Source: Monosporascus cannonballus
Taxonomy: Eukaryota > Ascomycota > Sordariomycetes > Xylariales
Assembly (NCBI GenBank): GCA_004154925.1
Contig: QJNS01000006.1
Coordinates: forward strand, 248,001 to 312,000
Reading direction: 5' to 3'
Length of the DNA stretch: 64,000 bases
Every line of letters starts with the position of its first letter. The stretch's first letter is position 1. The notes under the pieces were generated by a model. The model made no database searches, was not told where the DNA came from, and saw only the letters and a program-made list of their open reading frames with translations. Below are positions 49,965 to 61,571 of the stretch, in pieces. A program made the position numbers and the translations under genes.

Positions 49965-52154
49965 AATAGATCCGTTATATATTTTTAAAATATTAAATAT
50001 TATATACTAATTAAATAATAAATAGTTTTCTAATTTCGTTATGTTATTTATACATTATATCTTATTAGAAATATATTTTAAAAGGCAATTTAACTATTTT
50101 ATTTATTTAAGAATTTAATATCGAAAAATATTAAATACTTTAAAATTTATATCGATTTATAATTTAAAACTTTAATAAAACTTTAAAATAAATATAATTT
50201 TTAAACAAAAAATAATTTTATATAGTGGTTCTTATATATTAAAAATATTTTTACGATATATAAATTTTTTATTCAATATTAATATTTCTAATAAAGTAAA
50301 AAATAAACTTATTTCGTAAATATAATCATAATAACAGAAACAGTGTCATTATATTACGGCACAAAAAAACAAAAGCCTAGCTATTACACCACTTAAAAGT
50401 GGAACGTTGCTAGGTCAAGCCCTGATCGCCTTGTTCTGCACTATATATCTAAAAGGTGTCACTTAGGACTGTGACACATTTTATATTTTTATCAATAAAT
50501 CGCGAATAAACCGAATTTAATAATATAATATATAATAATTAAATTTTGTAATGTTATTAAAACTGGGAATAAATATAATTCTCGATAAAATATAGATTAT
50601 AATATTTTAATTTTAGTATAAATGTTATTTTATTACCGTAATTCTTATATTATTATTTTTATTATAAATATAATAATTATTTTAAAAATGTTTTAATGTT
50701 TTATAATTCTTTAAATATATATAAAATTAAAATTTAGATATATTTCGTATTAAACTTATGTATTTCTTTATTATTTTAGTAAATTATACTTATATTTTTT
50801 AATTTCTTAATATAAGTTATAAAGCATAACTCGTTTTAATATAATTTTATATGAACTTAAATATAGTTTTAAAGTAACATCGTATATAATATAGATAATT
50901 TTAATATTAAAAGTAAAATTTAATTATTTTTTAAGTTTTTTTAAAAATAATAACGAAATCCAAATCCGTTATTTTATATATATATTATAATTGTTACTTC
51001 ATATATCTTTTAATTTAAATAAAATAAATAAAACTTTAATATTTTATGTAGGTTTTAACTTAATAAAAACTTTCTTTAAAAAATGTTTATATTTTCGAAA
51101 AGGTACGGTAATAACTATAAATCTTGTATTTGGAATAACGTTAATAATATCGGTTCTTTTTACCTCAAATAAAAATATAATAAAATGTGTTTTATTTTAA
51201 TTATGTTAATTATTGCGTTATTTAATTCTCGTATTTAATACGTATTTAGAAATATCGGTTCTAAATTTAGTAAAATGTATTAGTTTATATATAATTAATA
51301 TTTATTTCGAGATATTTTATAAACTTAATTAACAATATAACAACTTTATCAAATTTACGAATAAACCGGTCATAATATTTAGCAAATCTAAAAGGTATTT
51401 ATATTTTCTTAATTTTAATAATATGTTCTAAATATTTTTCTTATTTATAAAACTTGTTTCTTTTTTTGTTAATTAATAATTTAATATTTTATAAAGCTTA
51501 AAAAGTTTTATAGACGTATTTTGCAAATATCTTTTCAGTATTTGAATAAATTAAAATATCAAAACACTTTCACAACATATATTTTACTACATTTTAAAAA
51601 GTTATTAATACATTTATCAATTTTATTAATATAGCTAAACATTTAAACAATTCGTATTTCGTTTTAAAAAAAGTATTTATAAATGTCTTTAAAAGTTTCG
51701 ATAAAATTTTGTTTATCTCTAAAATTAAATATTATAAATTATTTATTTTTGTAAAATCTATTTTATATTTTAATATTTTCAAACAATAGTATTCGACTTC
51801 GTATAATAATATTATATAAATATTATTAATTAACTATGAATTATAATTTGTTATTTTGTGAAGTATAAAAACTAGAAAATAGTTTACAGAAAATTTAGAA
51901 ATTTAAAACTTTTTATAACTAATTTTCGAAGTATTTCTTAAAAGTGCGTCATTTATTTCTATGAAAATTATAAATGAGATAAAAATTCGTACATAAACTT
52001 TATTTTAAAAATTAATTCATAATCTTATTTATTATATTCTGATAATTTCGTATTAAATTTCTTTTTAAAAAATTACTTATACTGATGATATTGTATAAAT
52101 ATTTTACTTAAATTCTTTAATATTTAGGATTATAATTTTAAATTATTATTTTAT
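49965..52154 (-). pseudogene. F interior I2, middle part (integrase, RT region)
   Basis: Resumes F interior I2 after the aatag duplication. 50,940-51,900 is collinear with 56,710-57,850 of I3. A trace of the RT box reads FDILIYSNTEKIFAK at about 51,575-51,530, equivalent to the DDI(L)IYS loop. An open frame of 69 codons on the plus strand at 50,991-51,200 is antisense shadow. CG is scarce, so this copy is older or has lost CpG. It carries a 138-bp structured insert (next entry). Confidence 0.75.
50341..50478. mobile_element. Short structured insertion, MITE-like
   Basis: A GC-normal segment within A/T-drifted F sequence. It begins CAGTGTCATT and ends GACTGTGACACA, sharing GTGTCA/TGACAC at its ends. 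Inside are three perfect hairpins: CCACTT/AAGTGG (50,389-50,402), CCTAGC/GCTAGG (50,376-50,381 with 50,409-50,414) enclosing the first, and GTGTCAC/GTGACAC (50,456-50,462 with 50,471-50,477). The equivalent place in I3 (about 56,150) appears to lack it. No clear target duplication. A small non-autonomous DNA transposon is the likeliest guess. Confidence 0.45.
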
Positions 52155-52488
52155 TGTTACGACCTGACAGGCTCCGGCATCAAGAAATGGTCAAACCAGG
52201 ATCACACGGACCATCTCCAGGTCACATAATGGTAATTACTGCCAAGCCAGTAATCACCGTCGGTTACGTAATTATAAGTAATTAAAGCCAAAAAAAATAT
52301 ATACGCTTATTATTTCCATAATTTAGATAGTACCAGCTTGCAATACAACATCGTTACCCAAAGCACCCTTGGTATTACGAGATGTAACACGATTACTGTA
52401 TTTATTGCTCAGATTCCCACGATACTCCTGTCAACACAAACCCGTACGACTAAGGTTTAATAGTTGGTTAAACCGCCTAGCCGTCACA
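52155..52488 (+). repeat. Solo F-family LTR, lightly mutated
   Basis: 334 bp, opposite orientation to the array LTRs (reads TGTTACGACCTGACAGG on the plus strand; the array LTRs begin TGTGACGGCTAGG, its reverse complement end). Flanks are tttat on both sides (52,150-52,154 and 52,489-52,493), an exact 5-bp target duplication. It is almost free of RIP and serves as reference for the decayed F LTRs. It inserted in I2 at the point equivalent to about 58,060 in I3. Confidence 0.93.
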
Positions 52489-54207
52489 TTTATTATTTGA
52501 AGTTTGCTTTAATAATAATAATAAGTCGTATTTTTTAATATTCGTTATTTTATCTTATTTACGTTGGTAATAAAATATTTTTCCTATGCTTATATTTGTA
52601 TTTTTCATTTTGTTCGATCGAATATTAAATTTTTTTTAATTTGTTATATTTTTTCATCGATAAAATATAAAATAAATTTAACTTAATTAATACTTCTTTC
52701 GATTAAGGCCTTATATTAATGCATTTATAAGGTTTTTAAACTTGTATCAGAATTCTTAAATATAACATAATCGAAATTAATGGTTTAATATCGTTTTTAA
52801 ATAAAAATGTCTAAATAATTAATTTTACGTTAAACCTTTTAATAAGTAAGGGCAAAACCTTAATTTTCGATATTTATAATTATGTAAGGTTTGAAGTTAT
52901 ATTTTTATAACTATTCAAGTTTGTTAATAACATTTAATACGATATAATTTCAGCCTAAAGTTTCGTAAGTTATTATTACGATATATTAATATGTTCTAAT
53001 TTGTATTTTTAAAATAATAAAATTATCAACCCCTTTTATTATTGTGTTTAAAGCTTTTTTAGAATCTTTTTTAATTTCTTTAAATTTCGTTATTTTACGG
53101 CTTTATTACAGGTAATTATTTTTTAATTTCTTCTCCAATTTAGCGAATTTTATTTATATTTCTTCGTACGATACGTTAAATTATAATATCTGTCGTTTTT
53201 GTCGGCGACTTTAATTTTTAAATGATGTTATATTTTGTTAATTAACTTGGAAATATTTACGTTATTTAGTAAATTAGTTTTTTATATAATATATAACGTT
53301 TTATTAAGCCTTTTATAACTTATCGTTTTCTTAATAAATGTTTTAAATAAATTATCGAATTTCTTTAAAAATTTATATTTTTAAAAGTTTATAATAAATA
53401 CTAAATAAAAATGAAAGTTCATAATAATCTTTTAGTAATATTTTTTTATTTTATGTTAAATTAATCTTTTTATAAATAAATAATTATATAACTTATAAAC
53501 ATAACGAAGATTTGTTTCATAGATATAATTGTTTTTTTAATTAATTTTATAAAACTATTCGTTTATTAATATCATTTTATGAGATAATAATTCGAAAATA
53601 TTAATATTATTAATTATTTATTTTATTATTTCTACTTTAATTAGAAAATTAAATTCGTATATATATATATATATACAATACGTTAATAAATAATCTTTTC
53701 TATTCGTTATATATTAAATATTTTTATCGTTTATAATATACGACGTATATTTTTTTATATCGATTATAGGTTTCGAAATAAACGTTTTTTATTGTTTTAA
53801 TACTTATTTAATTATTTTTAAGATATATTATCATTTTCTAGACTTTCTTTAAATTAATATCCGTGGTTTGCGCATATTATATCCGATTTCTTATTATAAT
53901 AACCTTTATTCGTATTAGGCCCGAATTAACTTAATAACTATTTTGTTATTTTTTATTATTTTTAAATTATATTTTATTACCAGTACTTACTTATTTTATT
54001 ATAATCTTTTAGACTTTTACAGATATTTTCATAATATTGTATTTTACTTCAATTGTAATATTTAATATAGTTTTTAATTTTATATTAAACCGTTTCAAAT
54101 TCAATAAATATTGTCATTATTCCATAAAATATAAATAATATATCGCGTTTTTGTCTTTAATTAGTCGATTAACTTTCGTATCTTAGAACTTATTATTCTT
54201 TTTTATA
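52489..54207 (-). pseudogene. F interior I2, right part (gag side)
   Basis: Collinear with 58,060-60,600 of I3, though shorter. Examples: the GATCGAA segment near 52,615 with 58,208, and 53,580-53,780 with 59,165-59,330. An AT microsatellite lies near 53,656. No readable frame remains. Confidence 0.7.
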
Positions 54208-54604
54208 TGTGACGGCTAGGGGGTTTAACAAACTATTAAACCTTAGTCGTACGGGTTTATATTAGCAGGAGTATTTTAAGAATCTAAGCAATAAATATAG
54301 TAATCGTATCACGTTTCGTAATACCAAGGGTGCCTTAAGTAACGAATTATTATTGAAAACTAAAGTTATCTAAATTATAGAAATAATAAGCGTATATATC
54401 TTTATTCTGGCTTAAGGTGTTTAAGCGGTTTAAACCTTTAAACCTATTAAACCCTTTAAGCTTTTTTGCCGGCTTAAAAAGCTTAAGATGCTTGGCATCT
54501 TAAAACTTTTAAGCCAATTACGTAATTTTTTAGAGGTAAGTGGGGCTTATTCTTTTCGTAAGCTTGTCCGTCTGCAAGGAAATCAAAACCGTTAGGTTAT
54601 AATA
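54208..54604 (-). repeat. F-family LTR 4 with expanded middle
   Basis: About 397 bp, begins TGTGACGGCTAGGGGG. It is some 60 bases longer than the solo copy because of a run of TTTAA/TTAAGC-type repeats and palindromes at about 54,410-54,530. The interior side (54,605-54,620) reads on the minus strand as AAAAGGGGGGAGATCG, a good polypurine tract. Confidence 0.88.
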
Positions 54605-54889
54605 CGATCTCCCCCCTTTTAAGATCCTTGTCCCTAAAGATCAAATTATTCTTTTGTTAATTCTGGTATATAATTTTTCCTTCTTTATATTTATTGTATT
54701 AAATCGCGTAAAAAATTTTCGTTCTCGTAAACGTATTAATACTTTTATTTCTTAAAAACTTATTAAACGTTTTAATTTCAAAATACTTCTTTATTTTTAT
54801 TATAAAAAAAGCAAAATATAAAGTTATTCGGAATTCTTTAAAATATGGGCACCATCTTTATTATGGCAGTCCTTATAATATTTTTGAAT

Positions 54890-55252
54890 TTTTAAAAAAT
54901 TAAATATCAAAAACTTCTGGACGGAAAAAATCGTTTAAAACGTAAAAAGAAATAAATTTACAAAACGGTACGAACGGCTGCCAATAAACAGGATCGTTTG
55001 CAAAAACAAAGGCGGCTGTTCCATCGTTATGACATCAAAATATTTCGTCACGGCATCAAAAGTACGAAAGCTATAAAGGAATTCGAACGTCTTAAAAAAA
55101 AACAAAAATAATTAAAGGCTGTCGTTACGGCTGCCACATTAGCGCAAATTACGGCCGATTAACCCGACATTCCGGCTACTAATTAATCCACCGTAAACTA
55201 AGATGCGCTTATCGTTATTAGTAAAAGTTCTTTAATAAACGCTGGGCGCTAA
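54890..55252 (+). pseudogene. Antisense ORF relic of F interior I3
   Basis: Plus strand, opposite to F gag-pol and directly after the chromodomain end. One frame reads LLDGKNRLKRKKK, stop, TVRTAANKQDRLQKQRRLFH, RYDIKIFRHGIKSTKAIKEF, ERLKKKQK, stop, LKAVVTAATLAQITAD, PDIPATN, DALIVISKSSLINAGR and ends at TAA 55,250-55,252. All five internal stops are TAA and fit former Gln codons. The composition (Arg, Lys, Gln, Leu, Glu) suggests a coiled coil. Codons here are far less drifted than in the pol part. The start is not seen; upstream the strand is T-rich. Function unknown. Confidence 0.6.
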
Positions 55253-58200
55253 TAAAATTTTTGGCAGGTTTCCAAATATTTTTGGAATCCGGATATTTTT
55301 TTCCATTTAATCAGGTATTAGGTAAATCCGTTTTATTTTTGCATATTGAAATTTTTTCTACCTTATATATTTATTCGTTTTGCATTTCCACATTATTTTG
55401 TAATATATATACTTTAATTATATCTACCGTTAACTCGAATAAAACAATATAAAAAATTAAACAAAGTTTAATTTTTAATAAAAGTTTTAATTAATAATTA
55501 TTTTCTAAAACCTTTTTGATAATTTTATATGAACCGATATATTTAAAATCGAACTTTTATGGGTTGTTTTATTAACATATTTTTGATTACAAAAAAGTAT
55601 CTTCTTTTTTTCGAAAATTAATTCCTTTAACCTTTTTTAATTATAATATTTATTTATCTGAGTTCGTACGAATTTTAATTCCGTTTCTATTTTTTAATAT
55701 AATTATCGTAATTATTTTGATATAAAGATTATTTTAGCCTTAATTGGACCATTATCGCGTATTATTTAATAAACTTTTAAAATAAAATTAAAATTTATAT
55801 TCGTTAATATTATTTTAATGCTTTTATAATAACTGGTATTATAAGTTAATTATATAATTAATAAATTTAACCTAATTATTTTATTTATAATTAATATAAT
55901 ATCGTAAGTAAAGTTTTTAAATTTAATTTATTTATTTCGCTTATTTATTCGTTTAAAGTTTAAATACGCTAAATAATTTAGGATTTAAGCTAATTTATAT
56001 TATTAGGCCTTGTCAAAATTTATATGTAAATATCGATTTTTTATTTGAAATTATATCCATAAATAATTCGTAGATATTAAAAATATTTTTTTAAATCATA
56101 TTTATTATTTGTTCGACGTTTATATTTTAGTAATATAATAAAAACTATAAAAAATATCGTAAATCGATCAACGATTACGAAAATATTATCGTAATATATT
56201 CTTATAATTAAATTTTCTACATAAAAGATTTAATTATAAAATCGAATATAATTAAATATTATAGTTATTTTATAATAAATAATGGTTATAATTTTGCGTA
56301 TGGTTTATATTGTTAAAGTTTTGTTTTAATATAAATATTGTATTATGGTATAATTTTTTATATCGTTAATTTTATCTTAAGAAAGAAATATATACGTTAA
56401 AGCCGTTTTAAGGTTTTATAAATTTTTGGATATTCGTATAACTAATATTCGTATATGTTTCGTACTAAATCTTTCTGATATTTGGTCGGGATTTATATCT
56501 TATTTATTTTTTAATTTTCTGTGAACCCGTAATTATATTACTAAATTCTTTGATATATATCGAAAATTACTGCCCGAATTATCGTAATATGTCTTAAGCG
56601 TAAATATCTTTTTATAATAACATCGAAAATTATATAATTAATTTTAATTAAGTTTTTTAGAAACTTGGTTAATGGCTTAAAATCTTTATTTTATTATTCT
56701 TTAAGCCTTTTCTATACATAATAACGAAATCGAAATTCGTTAATTTTTTTACCGAACGAAATTATTATTTTGTAAGTTCCCTGGTTATATTAAATCGGAT
56801 AAAACTTTAATAATCCGTATAAACCTTAACGTAATGCAAATTTCCGTTTAGAAAATACTTAAATTTCGAAATACCATAATAATAGCCATAAATTTCTTAT
56901 TTGGAATACCGTAATTAAATTTGGTTTCTTTTAACTTATATAAAAAAATATAATAAGGTATAGTTTGCCTTAATTATTTCGTTATTTAATTATTACGTTT
57001 AATGTATAATCCGAAATATCGGTTTTTAGCTTAACTAAACGGTTTAAATTATATATAATTAATATTAATTCGTTAATAATCATATTGTTAATATTTTAAA
57101 ACGTTTCTTTATATTTGGCATTTATTAAAAAGATTTTTCGTAAAAGTTTTAAAAATATAATTATTTTGCTAAAGTTTCGAATAGATCTCCTGTAATAATT
57201 AACGAATCCGAAAAATACTTATATTTCCTTAATTATCGTTAATATTTTCTATTTTAAAACTATAACGATTTTTTGAGATTTATTTTAATATATTTTAATA
57301 TAATAATATGTCTTAAATATTTTGTTTCTTATTTATAAAATTGATTAGTTTCTGTATTAATAAATAACCTTATAATCTAGAAAACTTAAATGATCTTATA
57401 AACGTATTTTACGAATATCTTTTCTGGTTTTAAAAAAATAAAAATATCGTTAAAATAACCAACGACGAAACTATTAAGGTATTTTCGTATTATATAATTT
57501 ATTAGTCGTTAAAGACTTATTAGTACGTTCGTAAATCTTATTAAATAATTAAATATTTAAATAATTTATATTTTATTTTGAAATTCATTTTTTATTTAAA
57601 CTTTTTGGTAATTTTAATGAAATTATATTTAGCTTTAAAATCGAATATTATAAATTATTTATATCCGTAAAATCGGTTTTTTATTTCCGTAATTAAAGGT
57701 AATAACGTTTAAATTTTAATAAAAATATTATTTAGTTATCGATAATGAATTACAAATCGTAATTTCCTATTTTTTAAATATAAAAAATAAGGTATTTTAT
57801 TAATAATTTGGAAAATGGAATTTATTTTTTTGTAATTAATTTTTTAAATATTTTTTAAAAAATACATGACTTAATTTCGTTAAAATTGTAAATAAGGTAA
57901 AATTTCGTTAAAAATCCTTTTTTAAAAATTATTTCATAATTTTATTTGTTATATTCTCATAATTTCGTATTAAGTTCTTTTTTAGAAAGCTACTTATATC
58001 TATAGTATTTTAATAATATGTTAATTAAATATTTTAAGTTTTAAAATTATTATTATTTTAAATAGTTATTTAATTACTTTAATTTCGCTTTAGTAATAAT
58101 ACTAATACCTCGTATTTTCCTTTAGTACCCGTTTTTTTCTTATATTTTATCTTTTTAGATAATAAGGTTTTTATTATATTCTTATGCTTATATTTGTTGT

Positions 58201-58900
58201 TATTATCGATCGAACATTAAAATCTTAATTTTGTTTTTTTTTCCGTTAATAATGTATAAAATAACCTTTATTTAGCCAGTTTTTGTATTTATTAAAATTC
58301 CGTATTAACGTACATATAATAATCCTAAGATTATATCGTAATTCTTAAATAAAACGATATTAAAATTTATTATTTAATATTATTTTTAAATAAAAATTTC
58401 GAAGGAATTAGTTAAGCACATAATTATCCCGTTATCGTAAACAAACTTTTAATTTTAGGTGTTCGTCGTTATATAAGATTTTAATTTATGTTTTTATAAT
58501 AATTTAAATTTATTAATTATATCCGGTATAATATAATTTTCGCTTAAAATTCCGCAATGTATTATTACAGGATATTAATATATTCCGATTTGTATTTTTA
58601 AAATATTAAAATTAATAACGCCTTTTATCGTCGTATTTAAAAACTTTTTCGGAAATTCCTTTTAATTTTTCTAAGTTTCGTTATTTTGCGGTTTTTTTAT
58701 AAATAACTTTTTTTTAACTTTTGTTTAAATTTATCGAATTTTTTTATATTTTTTCGTTTAATACGTTAAGTTCTTATATTTATTATTATTGCCGGCGTAT
58801 TATTTTTCAAATTATATTAATTATTTTTAATTTTGTTACTATTGTTTTCCTTTTCCAATAGAGTATTTTATTATATTTGCAATTACGTCTTATTATGCGT
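55253..58900 (-). pseudogene. pol: F interior I3 pol: RT, integrase, chromodomain
   Basis: Minus strand. RT: YLNSFVVGYFNDIFIF at about 57,485-57,435 is the Y-x-DD box with Asp to Asn. Integrase: YYDNIFVIVDRFTIFFIVF at about 56,215-56,155 is the first-Asp strand, and ISNKKSIFTYKF (about 56,060-56,020) the 'SDRGS.FTSKFW' strand with Asp lost. The C-terminal end reads FKYIGSYKIIKKVLENNYQL, then KIKLCLIFYIVLFE. The chromodomain at about 55,330-55,230 reads LIKWK, then after a one-base gain in an A run (55,296-55,302) YPDSKNIWKPAKNFISAQRLL. The 63-codon plus-strand ORF at 55,261-55,452 is its shadow. Confidence 0.87.
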
Positions 58901-60548
58901 TATTTTAATTACTGTTTTAAAAATCTTTTATAAATTAACGTAATTTTTCTTTAATAACTTTTTTTGTATAGAAATCTATAATAAATATTAATTAAAAATA
59001 AAAGTTTATAAATATCTTTTAAGAATAATTTTTATTATATATTAAATTAACACTTTTTTCGTTTAATAATTATATTACTAAAAATTATAAAGGGGGTTTT
59101 TTACGGATATTACTTTTTTTAAATTAATCCTTTATTTCGGCTAATTATTAAACAGTTTTTGGGCTTATAATTCAGAAATATCGATATTATTATTTATTAT
59201 CCTTATTATCTCTGGTAGGGTTTGGAAAATCGATTTTTTCGTAATATATACGGGTAATTCGTTCGTAAATCTGCTATTTCCATTTTTCATAATCGGGATA
59301 TTCTCGTCGTCGACAATATATGCCATATATTTTGCCGTATCGATTAGGTATTTTAAAACAAAATTCTTCTGTCCAATTCTGGTATTTACGGAATTATCCT
59401 TATAATATTTCTTATTATACTTATAATACTTATTAAGCCAGTTTTTTTAATTTTTCGTATTTCTAATTGGATTTTTCGCTATGGAAAACCTGGTATATAC
59501 TTAAGTTAAATGATGTTAAAAAGTTTATTTTCGTTCTTTTAATTTTTTAAAATTATTTTTTAAATATTTTATATTATAACACCTTATATTTTATTTTATT
59601 TTAAGTATAACACTTAATTTGGTATTAATTTGGTTTATAAATAGCTTTTAGTTTTATAAGTCTTAATTTTATATGGTAAACAACATTATTACATTAAAAA
59701 CTATTAATATTAATTCTATATTAACTTTTATTATTGTTTTTTCCTTTAATACTTTTAATATATTATACGTATTATCGATCGTTAATTTTAATTATTATAA
59801 CGATTAAATTTAAAAAACAATTTTTAAAGCCGTCGAAAAATTTAGCCATTAATATTTTTTATTTTTAATTTAGTTTAATCTCTAATTGAATTAACATATT
59901 ACCTTAATTAGATATAAATCTTTTTTAATATAATTATTAGATCTATATTTCGGTTTTTATTTTTTCCTTTATTATTCCGCAAGGTTTTGTTAATATTTAT
60001 TCGAATTATTTCTAATTATTATAAATTTATATTATTTTTGGATTTCCCTTTTTAATTACCAAAATAACGTATTATTTTATAACGTGTTTAAATTAAATAA
60101 TCGTATTTCTGGTCAGTTGTTTAATTATAAATTCGATTCGTATAATAAATATAATAAGTCGAGTAAGAAAATACCTAAAATATATTGGCTATTAACTTAA
60201 AAAAATATAATTTAATTAAAATTCCGTTAAAAAGTTTTAATTTAAGAAATTTAAAACCTTTTTTGGTTTCTTAGTAAAATTTAGCTAAATAATTTGGTTT
60301 ATTCGAAAAAGTGTCTTAATTTCGGAAGTTTTTTTTTAAGTTTTTTATAAGCGGCTTAAAAAAATATCGTAAGATCGTTGTTATTTTTTTCAAGCTAAAA
60401 AATGCGTTCGTTTATAGCATCTAGCCGTTAAAAAAGCTTTTTCGCTAAAAAAACGAAGTTTTTCTTTTTTCTTTTCGGATTTTATTTCAATATGCGAGTA
60501 ATTAGGAACCTGGTAAATAGGTTGTTCGGGTTGCTTACTCGTAGACAT
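58901..60548 (-). pseudogene. gag: F interior I3 gag relic
   Basis: Starts at ATG 60,548 on the minus strand, 58 bases inside the LTR, reading MSTSKQPEQPIYQVPNYSHI, then EIKSEKKKEKLRFFSEKAFL. A second readable stretch at about 59,470-59,190 contains WLNKYYKYNKKYYKDNSVNT, LKYLIDTAKYMAYIVDDENI and LPEIIRIINNNIDISEL. The middle is broken by stops. No CCHC knuckle was found in what can be read. Gag identity rests on position and on the start near the LTR; the core does not resemble gag of A to D closely. Confidence 0.65.
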
Positions 60549-60605
60549 AATATTAATAGATATTATTCAAAGTTTGACGGTATTATCAAATAAGAACTTG
60601 CAACA

Positions 60606-61011
60606 TATAACGGTTTGGGATTTTATTAATTATTTAAATCTTAATTATACGAGTTTATGTTAATAGAAATATCATAAAAGTTTAAACAATAAATATAATA
60701 ATCGTATTACGTTTCGTAATACCAAGGGTACCTTGGATAACGAATTGTTATTGCAAACTAAAGCTATCTAAACTATGCAAATAATAAGCGTATATATCTT
60801 ATTCCGGCTTACCGGCTTACCACCAGTGAGTTAGTAGTGAGTTGGTGATCCATCACGTGACCTGCCCCACCGCACACTTGTGGTTGGGTCAATGACAGAC
60901 CGTTTCTGAAGACCACGGTTCGTTGAGCCATGACAGTAACTTATAAGGTAGATCGTACCATCTTTATCGTTACGACCGTTTTCGCAGGTCTAGGCTTGTC
61001 AGATCGTAATA
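60606..61011 (-). repeat. F-family LTR 5 (rightmost, 5' LTR of I3)
   Basis: About 406 bp, from TATAACGGTTTGGG to GTCAGATCGTAATA. The left 200 bases are RIP-mutated, but about 60,820-61,000 is nearly normal in composition. The middle has CGGCTTAC repeats and GAGTTAGTAGTGAGTTGG. The array ends here, for what follows is unrelated to the F interior. Confidence 0.88.
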
Positions 61012-61153
61012 CATATATTTCAATTTATAAAATTAAATCATACTTTTAAAAATTTGCAAATATTAAATATAACTTAAAATAATAAAAACAAGTAACAATT
61101 TAATTTATATAATAATATAATGCTATTAAATATATTATTTGAATATTTACATT
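61012..61153. other. AT-rich spacer, nothing seen
   Basis: 142 bases of A/T-rich sequence between the F array and the solo A LTR. No repeat or motif recognised. Confidence 0.6.
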
Positions 61154-61571
61154 TGTTACAGGAACAGGGGTTCCTATCTCGAGAAGACCAACCTTTAAGG
61201 CCTAACGTGATCCTGTCACGGTTAAACTACGGACAAGAAGGCTTGGCCTCAGGAATGATCTAGGTAATCTAGGTGATCTAGTATTAGATCACATAAATCA
61301 CATAGATCCACGATACACTCACTTTAGGAATTGGGATATATAATGAATCAATCTTTTATATAAATAGCACCTACTTAGTTTCGCTCCTTAGCTATTAATC
61401 TAAGCTTTTAGTCAGAGGCAACCGCACCGTTTTCTAATTGAGAGAAAAGTCTTTAAATCTCTTCAACGAATAGATTACTGAATTATTCCTCGCCCTATTA
61501 TTATCTGCAAATCAAGACCCCATTTCGGATACTGCTCATACTACCAGGTGGTGTATAACAGGTTCGTTATA
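61154..61571 (+). repeat. Solo LTR of family A
   Basis: 418 bp, same length as the LTRs of element A, starting TGTTACAGGAACAGGGG and ending GTTCGTTATA. No interior is attached. Flanks are acatt (61,149-61,153) and atatt (61,572-61,576), a 5-bp duplication with a single CA to TA change. It was left by LTR-LTR recombination. It contains the same TATATAA box near 61,337. Its sequence is only lightly mutated. Confidence 0.94.

Larger units (their letters stand above)
28728..61011 (-). mobile_element. Tandem array of three F-family chromoviruses with shared LTRs
   Basis: Four F LTRs in one orientation (28,728; 33,877; 54,208; 60,606) separate three internal regions of the same sequence: I1 29,110-33,876, I2 34,231-54,207 and I3 54,605-60,605. 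Homologous stretches are visible by eye, for example 50,940-51,400 with 56,710-57,080, 52,491-52,640 with 58,060-58,230, and 35,070-35,230 with 55,490-55,680. I2 is lengthened by element C (with A inside it) and by a solo F LTR; without them it is about 5.0 kb. Coding reads on the minus strand. No matching 5-bp flanks were found at the outer ends (aaata on the left, catat on the right). Confidence 0.85.

Noticed and set aside
50366..50430. Possible tRNA or tRNA-derived SINE head
   Set aside because: The hairpins do not make a cloverleaf and no A or B box fits; kept only as a structured insert.
55261..55452. 63-codon plus-strand ORF
   Set aside because: Antisense shadow of the F chromodomain and integrase end; differs in frame from the antisense coiled-coil relic just upstream.
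28728..61011. Centromeric repeat array
   Set aside because: The repetition is explained by tandem retrotransposons; no satellite unit. A centromeric location cannot be excluded but nothing shows it.
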